Part shown: in pieces, positions 43,251 to 52,635 of the stretch
Numbering within the stretch: position 1 is the first letter of the stretch
Layout: every line of letters begins with the position of its first letter
Assembly (NCBI GenBank): GCA_023386265.1
Contig: JAEWKA010000002.1
Span: 310,001 to 374,000, forward strand
Length of the DNA stretch: 64,000 nucleotides
Origin: Bacillota bacterium
Lineage (GTDB): Bacteria; Bacillota; Clostridia; Oscillospirales; Oscillospiraceae
Direction: 5' to 3'
The notes under the pieces: model-generated
Seen by the model: the letters and a program-made list of their open reading frames with translations, nothing else
Told to the model about the DNA's origin: nothing
The model's database searches: none
Made by a program: the position numbers and the translations under genes

Positions 43251-43414
43251 CACATAGAGGCTTGTACTTTCATTTATACTTTTTCTTTCACATTCCTCAA
43301 ATAGCTGTCTAGACCCCGAATTGCTTAGTTAGACTTCAACCGCATGATATAGACACAAACCTAAAGATTCTACTTGTGAAACAATGCGGCTGTGTGAAAT
43401 AGATGGAGGCTCTT

Positions 43415-44359
43415 ATGAAACGAAAAAAAGGAGGCGGCGGTGAAGGCGGCGGAGATTCTTGGCTGAATACCTATGCGGATATGGTTACGTTGCTGCTGAC
43501 CTTTTTTGCTGTTTTGCTTAGTATGTCTTCAGTAAATCAGGAAAAATACAACGCTTTCATCAGATCCTTTTCCAATCTCCCTCAGGAAGTTATTGATGAG
43601 ATAACAAACCCTGTCGTAGACCCCGCAGATGTTGAAGAAACGCTTACGGATGCGCAGGCCGAAGAGGCAGCACAGGCGATGAACGACCTATACAAGAAAC
43701 TTAGCGAGTATGTCGAGGAAAACGGGATGGCCGATACCGTCAGCGTAAATAAAAAGGACCAGGTAATATTTATCAAGTTTGACAGCTCGGTCTTTTTTGA
43801 ACCGGATAAGTACATAATGCGGTCAGGGGGCAAGCAGGTAATTTCGTTTATTGGTGACGGCATCAAGGAATACGAATCGATGATTAACCTCGTTTCCATA
43901 TGCGGCCATACGGCAACGGTACCCGATAATTCTAATTCCACTGTATCGGACTGGATGCTTTCCGGCGAAAGAGCCGCGGTAGTCGCAAAGTTTTTTGAGG
44001 ATGAAAAGCAGTTGAACCCCAAAAAGATGCTTCTGCTCGGATATGGCAGGAACATGCCGATTGCTTCAAACGATACTGAGGAAGGCCGAATGGAGAACCG
44101 GAGAGTTGAAATAGTGATTATCGGAGAAAACAGCGATATTTCGTTCGATCCCTATTCCGACCTGAGAGAGATCTACAGTATGGTTGATAATTCGGATTAC
44201 GGTTTGGCAGCGACGGGCACAGATACCTCTAAAACCTCCCCGGCGCCGCCTGATTCGTCGAGCGCTGCCGCGGGACAATCCCCTGAACCGCCGAGTGTAA
44301 GCGGCGGGAAGGGAAGCCTTAGCCCCGATATTCAGACCGACGTTTCACCATACGACTAA
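43415..44359 (+). CDS. motB: Flagellar motor stator protein MotB
   Basis: The protein has 314 residues. A Gly-rich, basic N-terminus is followed by one membrane helix (about 20-42) that holds the ion-coupling D22 in TYADMVTLLLTFF. A plug/linker precedes the OmpA-like peptidoglycan-binding domain (about 110-245; ICGHTATVPD, LLLGYGRNMPIASND, RMENRRVEIVIIG). A 60-residue Pro/Ser-rich tail follows. GGAGG at 43405-43409 lies 5 nt before ATG 43415, so the ATG at 43403 is unlikely. MotA and MotB are separated by 164 nt. Confidence 0.93.
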   Translation: MKRKKGGGGEGGGDSWLNTYADMVTLLLTFFAVLLSMSSVNQEKYNAFIRSFSNLPQEVIDEITNPVVDPADVEETLTDAQAEEAAQAMNDLYKKLSEYVEENGMADTVSVNKKDQVIFIKFDSSVFFEPDKYIMRSGGKQVISFIGDGIKEYESMINLVSICGHTATVPDNSNSTVSDWMLSGERAAVVAKFFEDEKQLNPKKMLLLGYGRNMPIASNDTEEGRMENRRVEIVIIGENSDISFDPYSDLREIYSMVDNSDYGLAATGTDTSKTSPAPPDSSSAAAGQSPEPPSVSGGKGSLSPDIQTDVSPYD

Positions 44360-44411
44360 TTAACTTTTTTCGTAAAATGTGTCCGCGTAGACAAAGGAGT
44401 TGAGTTTCATT

Positions 44412-45422
44412 ATGGCAGAAGCGCTGTCACAAAGTCAGATAGACGAATTACTGCATCAAATGCGTTCGGGTAACGTTCAAAAACAGCAGGCCGAATCAAA
44501 GCAGAGAATCAAAGAATATGATTTTTCGTCTCCTAAAAAGTTCACCAAGGACCAGCTAAAATCTCTGAACAACCTGTACGAGAATTACTCCAGAATGATG
44601 TCCTCCTATTTCACCAGTGTTCTCCGAAGCAGCTGTGAAGTATCAATTAGTCAGATTGAAGAGCAGCGGTTTTATGAATTTACAAACGCGCTTCCGGACA
44701 GCACTTTAATAGGAATATTCTCGTTTCTGCCTGAGGGCAGTGCCTATGGCGAAACAACAATGATGATTGAGTTCTCAACTGTGTTTGGATATTTGCTGAT
44801 AGATAGGCAGATGGGCGGGAACGGAGAACTTGCCACATTGGACCGCGAATACACAGAGATTGAACTGTCGCTTTTGAACCTGGTTATGGACAGGATCACA
44901 TTTTATTTGCAGGAAGCATGGAGCAGTTTTTTTCCACTTCAAACACGCTTTTTGACTATTGAAACTAATGGAAGATTTGTTCAGACTTTTGCACCCCAGG
45001 ACGTAGTTGTGATAGTCACATTTGATATTGACGACGAGTTCTGCAAAACTTCGGCAAACATCTGTATGCCAGCTGAAAACCTTGAGGAACTGATAAACAG
45101 TCTATCCGTAAAATACAACCACTCTTCAAAGAAACAGGATGCTGCAAAGGAAAAGCAAAAGCGTGACAAGGTTTTTGATTATCTGAAGCAATCAGAATTA
45201 AATCTTGAAGCACATTTAGACGACTGCCTTATGAGCCTGGGAGAAATAGCACACCTTCAAGTCAATGATGTTATTTTCCTTAATAAGAGAATAAACGAAG
45301 ATATTTCGGTAAGCGTAGAAGGAATTCCCTGCTATAAAGCGAGACTCGGCGAAGTTGATTCTAAAATGGCTTTAAAAATTGTTAATACGGAGAGCATATT
45401 AGATGACAGAAGAGAGGGATAA
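44412..45422 (+). CDS. fliM: Flagellar motor switch protein FliM
   Basis: The protein has 336 residues. The extreme N-terminus MAEALSQSQIDELL is the CheY-P-binding peptide. The middle CheC-like domain begins around FTKDQLKSLNNLYENYSRMM and the C-terminal SpoA/FliN domain has LGEIAHLQVNDVIFLNKRI. FliM forms the C-ring wall. AAAGGAG at 44393-44399 leaves 12 nt to ATG 44412; TTG 44400 abuts it and would add four residues to a conserved start. FliL, usually just upstream, is missing. Confidence 0.93.
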   Translation: MAEALSQSQIDELLHQMRSGNVQKQQAESKQRIKEYDFSSPKKFTKDQLKSLNNLYENYSRMMSSYFTSVLRSSCEVSISQIEEQRFYEFTNALPDSTLIGIFSFLPEGSAYGETTMMIEFSTVFGYLLIDRQMGGNGELATLDREYTEIELSLLNLVMDRITFYLQEAWSSFFPLQTRFLTIETNGRFVQTFAPQDVVVIVTFDIDDEFCKTSANICMPAENLEELINSLSVKYNHSSKKQDAAKEKQKRDKVFDYLKQSELNLEAHLDDCLMSLGEIAHLQVNDVIFLNKRINEDISVSVEGIPCYKARLGEVDSKMALKIVNTESILDDRREG

Positions 45423-45425
45423 TGG

Positions 45426-46769
45426 GTGAAAAAGGATAAAAAAGTACTGACCAGCGACGAGCTCGACGCAATAGGAGAAATCATGAATATCAGTATGGGC
45501 GCGGCTGCAACCGCTGTTTCAACTATGCTAGAGCGGCAAGTTGTGATTACAACGCCTCAAATAGCTCAAGATCAGCTTCAAAATGTGGACTTCTCCGAGT
45601 TCGAGCCTGCAATTGTCGTAAAAATCAACTATATAGAGGGCTTGTCGGGTACAAATGTCATTGTGATACGACGCAAAGACATGGGAATTATACTTGATTT
45701 ACTGATGGGCAACGACTATACCAATACCGATGATTTTGAATTTGATGAAATGAGTATGAGCGCGGCCTGTGAAGTAATGAACCAGATGATGGGGTCTTCA
45801 GCTACAGCGATGTCGGAAATGATAAATCAAACAATCAATATTTCTACACCGCAGGCAATTCTCGTCGACAGTTCAAGTGACACGAAAATTATTTTTGACA
45901 ACATTGACCAGGCTGAAAATGTTGTTGCAATCTCATTCAAAATGACAATTAAAGAGACGCTTGATACAACCTTCAGCTGCGTTATTCCGCTTGGCCTTTC
46001 GAGAGCTATAGTCGAGGCTGTGAATGGTGGGATAACTGATTCCGCGGAACCGTACCAGGAACCAGCGGCTGAGAGCCAGAATCCGGTTATTCCCCGGCCT
46101 CAGCAAATTCCTCCTCAGCCGGAACAGACATATCAGCAAGCGCCTACGTCGCCGCAGCAAATTCCCCCACAGGCGCCGCCGCAGATTCCAGATTACTGGC
46201 CGCCGAGCGTACCTAACGACCCGCAGTATCCGCCCTCGCCGGTGAAGCCGCCGAACGCATATCCGTATCAGCAGCCCTTTCAGCCGCCAGTTGATCCGGC
46301 TATGCAGTATACGCAATATCAGCAGCCATACCCCCAGCCGCCTTATGGACAAGCACCTGCAAGGCAGTACCCTAATGGGCAATACAACCAATATCCTGAA
46401 CAACAAAATCCGCGTTATGTTATGCCTTCATTGAATGTTAAACAGCCGGAATTCCCGGATTTTTCCCAAAAGTTGGGACAGGCGGCGGCAGTCTATAGTT
46501 CAAACATGAATTTGCTCTTGGGCGTCCAGCTTGAGGTGTCGGTTGTAATAGGCAGAGCAAAGCAAAAGATAAAAGATGTGCTTGATTTGGGGCAGGGCTC
46601 TGTTATCGAGCTCGACAGGCAGACGGGCTCTCCCGCTGAGATTGTAGTGAACGGGCAGCTGATTGCGTATGGCGATGTAGTTGTTGTAGGTGATAATTTC
46701 GGAATCCGCATTACTGAAATAGTAGGAACAAAGGAACTAATAGATTCCATTGAAAAGAACAATAAGTAA
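45426..46769 (+). CDS. fliY: Flagellar motor switch phosphatase FliY (FliN domain)
   Basis: The protein has 447 residues. The N-terminal CheC-like half (1-200) has two phosphatase centres with E18/N21 (EIMNISMGAA) and E116/N119 (CEVMNQMMGSS), so it should dephosphorylate CheY-P at the motor. The C-terminal FliN/SpoA domain (about 350-440) includes LLLGVQLEVSVVIGRAKQKI. Between them lies an unusually long Pro/Gln/Tyr-rich linker (about 208-340). The FliM-like CheY-binding peptide found at the start of B. subtilis FliY is not evident. GTG 45426 is the start. Confidence 0.92.
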   Translation: MKKDKKVLTSDELDAIGEIMNISMGAAATAVSTMLERQVVITTPQIAQDQLQNVDFSEFEPAIVVKINYIEGLSGTNVIVIRRKDMGIILDLLMGNDYTNTDDFEFDEMSMSAACEVMNQMMGSSATAMSEMINQTINISTPQAILVDSSSDTKIIFDNIDQAENVVAISFKMTIKETLDTTFSCVIPLGLSRAIVEAVNGGITDSAEPYQEPAAESQNPVIPRPQQIPPQPEQTYQQAPTSPQQIPPQAPPQIPDYWPPSVPNDPQYPPSPVKPPNAYPYQQPFQPPVDPAMQYTQYQQPYPQPPYGQAPARQYPNGQYNQYPEQQNPRYVMPSLNVKQPEFPDFSQKLGQAAAVYSSNMNLLLGVQLEVSVVIGRAKQKIKDVLDLGQGSVIELDRQTGSPAEIVVNGQLIAYGDVVVVGDNFGIRITEIVGTKELIDSIEKNNK

Positions 46770-46789
46770 TCATTTAGGAGGAACGGGCA

Positions 46790-47152
46790 ATGTATAAAAT
46801 TCTGATTGTCGATGATGCAGGGTTTATGAGGAAGATGGTTCAGACCCACCTTTCAAAGGCAGGATACACCGACTTTATTGAGGGAGAAGATGGACAGCGT
46901 GCAATTGATATTTACAAGGAGCAAAAGCCGGATCTTGTCATAATGGATATTACCATGCCCAATGTAGACGGGATAGAAGCGTTGCGGCAGATTAAAGGGA
47001 CAGACTCTGACGCAAAAATCATCATGTGCTCTGCTATGGGGCAGGAAGCAATGGTCATGGAAGCTATCAAGCTTGGAGCGCTGGACTTTATCGTTAAGCC
47101 CTTCAAGGCGGAACGCATTATCCAGACCGTAAATAAAATTTTACCGCTCTAA
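46790..47152 (+). CDS. cheY: Chemotaxis response regulator CheY
   Basis: This is a single receiver domain of 120 residues: acidic pair D8/D9, phosphoryl-acceptor D53 in VIMDITMPNVDG, Thr/Ser switch in IIMCSAMG and the Lys in IVKPFKAER. CheY-P binds FliM and switches rotation. It is placed in the switch operon, directly after fliY, rather than with cheA. AGGAGG lies 8 nt before the ATG. Confidence 0.95.
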   Translation: MYKILIVDDAGFMRKMVQTHLSKAGYTDFIEGEDGQRAIDIYKEQKPDLVIMDITMPNVDGIEALRQIKGTDSDAKIIMCSAMGQEAMVMEAIKLGALDFIVKPFKAERIIQTVNKILPL

Positions 47153-47182
47153 CAAAAAGACTGAGCAAGGGGTGACGAGAGC

Positions 47183-47557
47183 TTGAATGGCTGGTCGGAA
47201 GTATTATCTATAATTGGCACGATAGTTCTAATGATTGCGGTTTTTGCTGCGGCGTATTTTGTGTCGAAATATGTTGGAAAGCATTATAAACCTAATTATG
47301 GTCTTTCAAAAAATATTACCGTAATCGACAGCACTGTAATCGGCAAGGATAGATCGCTGCTTCTTGTCAAGGTTGGAGAGAAAGCCTTCTTTATAGGTTC
47401 TACGTCCAATGAATTTACTCTTCTGAGCGAACTTGACGCCGAGCAGTTTGTATCTGCTTCCGAAACAGAGCAAGCTTCGCCCAATGACTTCATTACGACT
47501 TTTCGCAACGTTATTAAAAGCAAACTCAAAAGACCCGACGATGGAGAAGAAAACTAA
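47183..47557 (+). CDS. fliO: Flagellar export gate protein FliO
   Basis: The protein has 124 residues. One membrane helix (about 10-30, IIGTIVLMIAVFAAAYFVS) is followed by a cytoplasmic beta-rich domain (NYGLSKNITVIDSTVIGKDR, LLLVKVGEKAFFIGST), typical of FliO. It assists FliP assembly. TTG 47183 is the start, with AAGGGGTGA 8 nt upstream. It overlaps fliP by one base. Confidence 0.85.
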   Translation: MNGWSEVLSIIGTIVLMIAVFAAAYFVSKYVGKHYKPNYGLSKNITVIDSTVIGKDRSLLLVKVGEKAFFIGSTSNEFTLLSELDAEQFVSASETEQASPNDFITTFRNVIKSKLKRPDDGEEN

Positions 47558-48378
47558 TGGATTCACAGACTCTTGTTATTACCCCCGCTTCGAAAAAAGT
47601 ACATAACAACAGAAAAATGTGGCTCAAATCGCTCCTAATGGGACTGGTGTTACTGCTTTTCTGCATCCTTTTATCGTCACGGGCTTTCGCGAAGACGGTT
47701 GATTTTACACTGAACACAAACGGAGAGGGCAACACAATGGACAGCCTCAAGCTGCTGTTTACATTTGCGCTTATTGCCCTTGCACCCTCTCTGCTCGTCA
47801 TGATGACAAGCTTTACCCGAATCATCATTGTTTTTTCGTTTTTGAGAAATGCGCTAGGCTTGCAGCAGACGCCCCCGAATCAGGTTATTATCGGGCTCTC
47901 CCTGTTTCTTTCGCTGTTTATTATGTTCCCGACCATTACGGAAATGAATAACACCGCAATTTCGCCGTATTCAAAGGGCGAAATAACTCAGGAGCAAGCA
48001 TTCGAAACTGTACAGGTTCCGCTAAAGGTCTTTATGCTGAAACAGACAAAAACAGCCGACCTAAATTTGTTTTTATCTATTTCGGATAAGGATAATACTA
48101 TAACCGAGGTTAACACGGCCGAGCTTCAAAAGCTCGGACTTCAGGTTATAGTACCGGCTTTTATAACGAGCGAATTGAAAAGAGCTTTTTTAATCGGTTT
48201 CCTTCTTTTCCTCCCTTTCCTTGTAATCGATATGATCGTCGCGAGTACGCTTATGTCAATGGGTATGGTTATGCTGCCGCCGACGACTATTTCTTTGCCG
48301 TTCAAGCTCATGCTTTTTGTTGTTGTTGACGGCTGGAGCCTGATAATGGAGATGCTCATAAAAAGCTTCCATTACTGA
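47557..48378 (+). CDS. fliP: Flagellar export gate protein FliP
   Basis: The protein has 273 residues. A cleavable-looking N-terminal membrane helix (about 23-46) is followed by the FliP core with LLTFxxL-type SLKLLFTFALIALAPSLLVM, TSFTRIIIVFSFLRNALG and QTPPNQVIIGLSLFLSLFIM, and by LLFLPFLVIDMIVASTLMSM and MLPPTTISLPFKLMLFVVVD. It has about four helices and forms the gate with FliQ and FliR. Confidence 0.96.
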   Translation: MDSQTLVITPASKKVHNNRKMWLKSLLMGLVLLLFCILLSSRAFAKTVDFTLNTNGEGNTMDSLKLLFTFALIALAPSLLVMMTSFTRIIIVFSFLRNALGLQQTPPNQVIIGLSLFLSLFIMFPTITEMNNTAISPYSKGEITQEQAFETVQVPLKVFMLKQTKTADLNLFLSISDKDNTITEVNTAELQKLGLQVIVPAFITSELKRAFLIGFLLFLPFLVIDMIVASTLMSMGMVMLPPTTISLPFKLMLFVVVDGWSLIMEMLIKSFHY

Positions 48379-48416
48379 ACGTTTTTCGTAAATTCAAAGC
48401 AATCGGAGTTGAAAAC

Positions 48417-48680
48417 ATGACACAAGGGGAAGCCTTGACAGTATTTAAAGATGCATTATGGCTTATTTTGAAGCTCTCTGCGCCTCTGCTTATTGTTAGC
48501 ATATTAGTAGGACTTATCATTTCAATATTTCAGGCGGCAACGCAGATCCATGAGCAGACTCTGACCTTTGTGCCGAAGATAGTCGCGATTGCGATTCTCC
48601 TCATAGTCTTGGGATCATGGATGCTGACTAATCTTTCTAACTTCTTTGTTTCTCTCGTTAATCTGATGAGCGGGCTGTAA
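48417..48680 (+). CDS. fliQ: Flagellar export gate protein FliQ
   Basis: The protein has 87 residues with two membrane helices. The hairpin between them contains FQAATQIHEQTLTFVPKI, the FliQ signature. The gene lies 38 nt after fliP and 2 nt before fliR. Confidence 0.95.
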   Translation: MTQGEALTVFKDALWLILKLSAPLLIVSILVGLIISIFQAATQIHEQTLTFVPKIVAIAILLIVLGSWMLTNLSNFFVSLVNLMSGL

Positions 48681-48682
48681 AT

Positions 48683-49453
48683 ATGCTTAGCCTAAGTATT
48701 AATGATATAAACATTTTTGCTCTGGTTTTTGTCAGAGTGGGCGGAATGATATTTTTTAATCCGCTTCTCAATCGCAAAAACATCCCCACACAGTTTCGAA
48801 TTGCCTTTGTTCTAGGCTTATCTCTGCTGATTATCCCGACTGTACCAGCGGATGCCGTGAGCGGAATCGAGGGCTTTTCGCTGGCTTTCGCTTTGATAAA
48901 AGAGCTCTTTGCCGGGATTTGCTTCGGAGCCGTTTTTCAAATTTACTATTATATGGTGTTTGTTGCCGGCGACATTATCGATATGGGCTTCGGGCTTTCG
49001 ATGGCAAAGGTATTTGATCCGGCAACCAATATTCAGACCTCACTCTCGGGCGGTCTTTTTCAATTATTTTTCGTTGTCTATTTTTTTATTACGGACTGCC
49101 ACCTGATATTTGTTAAGCTCATTGTTTCGACTTTTGATCTTGTCGGAATCGGGGCATTTAACTTCGGTGCCGATGTCGGCAGCTTTATTTGCACCCAGTC
49201 TGTATCAGCTTTCGCTTTAATTATGCACCTTGCGCTTCCGTTTTTAGCCGCATCGTTTGTTCTTGAAATCGGAATGGGTGTGCTTATGAAGCTTATTCCG
49301 CAAATCAACGTGTTCTCGATAAATTTCCAGTTTAAAATCCTTCTTGGACTGGGGTTGCTGTTTTTATTTGCATTACCTATAACGGAATTTGTCCAGTCAT
49401 ACATAAACGAAATTTTTGTGTCGATGCAGAACCTGATAGGTGTCATTAAATAG
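48683..49453 (+). CDS. fliR: Flagellar export gate protein FliR
   Basis: The protein has 256 residues with about six hydrophobic segments. It has FVRVGGMIFFNPLLNRKNIP near the N-terminus and LIKELFAGICFGAVF in the middle, both FliR signatures. It completes the FliPQR gate. Confidence 0.94.
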   Translation: MLSLSINDINIFALVFVRVGGMIFFNPLLNRKNIPTQFRIAFVLGLSLLIIPTVPADAVSGIEGFSLAFALIKELFAGICFGAVFQIYYYMVFVAGDIIDMGFGLSMAKVFDPATNIQTSLSGGLFQLFFVVYFFITDCHLIFVKLIVSTFDLVGIGAFNFGADVGSFICTQSVSAFALIMHLALPFLAASFVLEIGMGVLMKLIPQINVFSINFQFKILLGLGLLFLFALPITEFVQSYINEIFVSMQNLIGVIK

Positions 49454-49490
49454 AGTATGATGCAACAACTGGCGCTTTGGGGGGGATATT

Positions 49491-50552
49491 GTGGCTGGCG
49501 AAAAAACTGAAAAAGCAACCCCGAAACGAAAACAAGACGAGCGAAAGAAAGGCAATGTATTTCTAAGCCAGGAAGTCATCACCATATTTACACTTCTGGC
49601 GACATTCTATAGTCTAAAACTTATGATGCCGGCAGCTATGAGAACGCTGGAGGAAAGTATCAAGTATTTCAGCACGCTTGCTTCTTCGACATCGGAGCTT
49701 ACATACGGCGAGCTTGGCAAAATATTTATAAACCTACTGATAGTTTTTGCGAAAGTAGCAGCTATTCCGCTGCTTGTCTGCGGCATGGTTGCCATTATTG
49801 CAACTATGTTTCAGACCAAGATGCTTTTTTCGGCTAAGGCGTTTTCCTTTAAGGCCGAAAGAATAAACCCGATGAAGGGGCTTAAGAAAATTTTTTCTAT
49901 GCGCGGCTTTGTGGAGCTTTTAAAATCGCTCATAAAAATAAGCATAATTTTATATGTCATATATTCTGTAATCAAAGGCGAGCTTTTCCTCATGCCGCAG
50001 ATGATGCATATGACCTTCGGACAGTCGCTCACAAAGACTGGTTCGATAATCATGTCAATCGTCACAAAGGCTGGAATAGCCTTTATTTTCGTTGCGGGTG
50101 CTGATTATCTGTATCAATGGTGGCAATACGAAAAGAATCTTCGCATGTCCAAACAGGAGATTAAAGACGAGTACAAACAGACAGAAGGAGATCCTCAGAT
50201 TAAGGGCCATATTCGGTCGATGCAGCAGCAACGCGCAAAACGACGCATGATGCAGAGCGTGCCGACAGCAGATGTCGTTATAAAAAACCCGACCCATTAT
50301 GCCATTGCAATTAAATATGACCAGGAAAAAAATAAAGCGCCTCGTGTTATCGCAAAGGGAATTGACAGCCTTGCTCTACGAATAATTGCCGTAGCCGAGG
50401 AAAATGACGTTCACGTCGTGGAAAATAAACCGCTGGCTCGTGCACTTTTCGAATCCGTTGATCTTGACAGAGAAATACCGGAACGTTTCTACAAAGCAGT
50501 GGCAGAAGTACTGGCATTTGTATATAGCCTTAAGAAAAAGGAATTGAAATAG
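49491..50552 (+). CDS. flhB: Flagellar export switch protein FlhB
   Basis: The protein has 353 residues. The charged start MAGEKTEKATPKRKQDERKK is typical; four membrane helices follow (about 28-50, 80-108, 140-165, 185-208). The cytoplasmic domain contains the autocleavage site N266-P267-T268-H269 and the segment YAIAIKYDQEKNKAP. Autocleavage lets FlhB change export specificity from hook to filament proteins. GTG 49491 is the start, with GGGGGGAT upstream. A free-standing homologue of its C-domain is at 15601. Confidence 0.96.
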   Translation: MAGEKTEKATPKRKQDERKKGNVFLSQEVITIFTLLATFYSLKLMMPAAMRTLEESIKYFSTLASSTSELTYGELGKIFINLLIVFAKVAAIPLLVCGMVAIIATMFQTKMLFSAKAFSFKAERINPMKGLKKIFSMRGFVELLKSLIKISIILYVIYSVIKGELFLMPQMMHMTFGQSLTKTGSIIMSIVTKAGIAFIFVAGADYLYQWWQYEKNLRMSKQEIKDEYKQTEGDPQIKGHIRSMQQQRAKRRMMQSVPTADVVIKNPTHYAIAIKYDQEKNKAPRVIAKGIDSLALRIIAVAEENDVHVVENKPLARALFESVDLDREIPERFYKAVAEVLAFVYSLKKKELK

Positions 50553-50553
50553 G

Positions 50554-52608
50554 ATGAGCTTTAAATTTCTTAACAACAGTGTCGCGGTATTTGTCATCCT
50601 GATAATAGCGCTGCTGATTGTCCCGCTTCCAACGCCAATACTTGACTTTTTGTTCATTCTAAACCTGACTATATCGCTCATAATCCTGCTGATGACGATG
50701 TACATAAAGGAGCCCCTCCAGTTCTCGATATTCCCGTCTCTCCTTCTTATGACGACGCTGCTTAGACTGGGACTAAACGTCTCATCTACACGCTCAATCT
50801 TCACAAGAGACGGATATGCCGGCGAGGTAATCAAAACCTTCGGTGAATTCGTTATTCGTGGCGATGTAATTGTCGGTCTGGTCATTTTTCTCATCATCGT
50901 TCTCGTCCAGTTTATCGTCATTACAAAGGGCGCTGAACGCGTTGCCGAGGTATCTGCTAGATTCACGCTGGACGCAATGCCCGGCAAGCAGATGGCAATA
51001 GACGCCGATTTAAGCTCTGGGATAATCGACGAAGGCACGGCAAAAACACGCAGAGAAAAGATTCAGCGTGAAGCGGATTTCTTCGGTTCGATGGACGGCG
51101 CCTCAAAATTCGTCAAAGGCGACGCGATAATATCGATAATAATCACCCTTATTAACCTCATCGGCGGTCTGGCTGTCGGTCTGGTCAAGGGCGGAGCCTT
51201 CGGCGATGTTGTAAACACTTATTCGGTCGCATCGGTCGGCGATGGCCTCATGAGCCAGATCCCCGCGCTTATGATCTCAATTGCAACCGGTATGGTCGTA
51301 ACGAGATCAGCATCCGAGGGAGACCTCAACAGTGAAGTTTTAAAGCAGTTCACATCTCAGCCGAGAGTTCTCATAATTGCCGGATGTGTTATGCCCGCTC
51401 TAATGATAATCGGTTTTCCGCCTTTACAGATACTCATAATGTCGGGGCTTCTGCTGACGCTTGGCGTAAACCTGCTGCGCCGCGGCAGGGAGGCAATCAA
51501 GGCGGAAGTAATCGGTCCAGAGCAGGTCGAGGAGATTACAAGCGAGGTCAGCTATTATAAAAACATGGATAATATCTATGGCCTATTAAGTGTCGATGCT
51601 ATAGGAGTCGAGGTCGGATATAGTCTGCTGCCTCTAGTTGATGAAAAAAGCGGCGGGAATTTTCTTGACCGCATCGTTATGCTGAGAAAGCAGTTCGCGG
51701 ACGAAATGGGTATGGTCATACCCTCAATCAGGTTAAAGGACTCAAGCCGCCTTAACCCAAATCAGTATGAGATTCTGCTCCGAGGGGAATCAATCGCCGT
51801 CGGTGAGGTTTTGGTGGATTATTATCTGGGCCTAATTCCGGATGACCTTGCGCCGGAAAACGCGGTGGACGGCATTGAAACCACCGAGCCGGCCTTCGGG
51901 ATGCCCGCTGTTTGGGTCAGCGAAGACAACAAGCTTCGCGCTGAAATGAACGGATACACGCTTATCGACCCGACCTCAGTTATAATTACACACCTGTCCG
52001 AACTGATTAAGCGCCATGCCCATGAGCTGCTGAGCCGGCAGGAAATCAAGCATATGCTTGAAAACCTGAAAAAACAAGGCGTGAGCATTGTCGATGAAAC
52101 CATACCCGAACTCGCATCAATTAGCGATCTTCAGCATGTACTTAAAAATCTGCTCCGCGAAGGCGTTCCGATACTCGATATGGAGCTGATTCTTGAAACT
52201 TTGTCTGACTATGCACCGAAGGTTAAAGACACGGATATGCTTACTGAATACGTCAGGCAGTCCTTAAAGCGTACGATTACTAGCAGATTTTCCTCAGGCG
52301 CACATATGAAAGTTCTGACGCTGGACGGCGAGATTGAGAATTCTATCCTCAAAAATATAAAACGCACTGATGGCGGTGCTTATCTGACGCTGGAACCGGA
52401 AATAATACAGAAGATTATGGCGGGAACAAAGGAACAGGTCGAAAAAATGCGCAAGCTGGTTCAGGAACCTATAATTCTGACTTCGCCAGTTGTCCGGGTT
52501 TATTACAAAAAGCTGTTAGATCAGTTTTATCCAAAAATTACGGTTTTATCTTTTAACGACCTGGATCCTTCTGTACAGGTACAGTCTCTGGGAGTTATTA
52601 AAATATGA
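50554..52608 (+). CDS. flhA: Flagellar export apparatus protein FlhA
   Basis: The protein has 684 residues. The N-terminal part holds about eight membrane helices, with LRLGLNVSSTRSIF, the FHIPEP-type loop LDAMPGKQMAIDADLSSGII (about 145-165) and ISIATGMVVTRSASE. The cytoplasmic domain (about 330-684) docks chaperone-substrate complexes. It starts one base after the flhB stop. flhF and flhG, which usually follow, are absent. Confidence 0.96.
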   Translation: MSFKFLNNSVAVFVILIIALLIVPLPTPILDFLFILNLTISLIILLMTMYIKEPLQFSIFPSLLLMTTLLRLGLNVSSTRSIFTRDGYAGEVIKTFGEFVIRGDVIVGLVIFLIIVLVQFIVITKGAERVAEVSARFTLDAMPGKQMAIDADLSSGIIDEGTAKTRREKIQREADFFGSMDGASKFVKGDAIISIIITLINLIGGLAVGLVKGGAFGDVVNTYSVASVGDGLMSQIPALMISIATGMVVTRSASEGDLNSEVLKQFTSQPRVLIIAGCVMPALMIIGFPPLQILIMSGLLLTLGVNLLRRGREAIKAEVIGPEQVEEITSEVSYYKNMDNIYGLLSVDAIGVEVGYSLLPLVDEKSGGNFLDRIVMLRKQFADEMGMVIPSIRLKDSSRLNPNQYEILLRGESIAVGEVLVDYYLGLIPDDLAPENAVDGIETTEPAFGMPAVWVSEDNKLRAEMNGYTLIDPTSVIITHLSELIKRHAHELLSRQEIKHMLENLKKQGVSIVDETIPELASISDLQHVLKNLLREGVPILDMELILETLSDYAPKVKDTDMLTEYVRQSLKRTITSRFSSGAHMKVLTLDGEIENSILKNIKRTDGGAYLTLEPEIIQKIMAGTKEQVEKMRKLVQEPIILTSPVVRVYYKKLLDQFYPKITVLSFNDLDPSVQVQSLGVIKI

Positions 52609-52635
52609 ACGTGCATTCTCTCTTAGGAGGTGGCT

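Noticed and set aside
45933..46406. Long Arg/Leu-rich reading frame antisense to fliY
   Set aside because: It is the mirror of the Pro/Gln-rich linker codons; no ribosome site and no recognisable domain.
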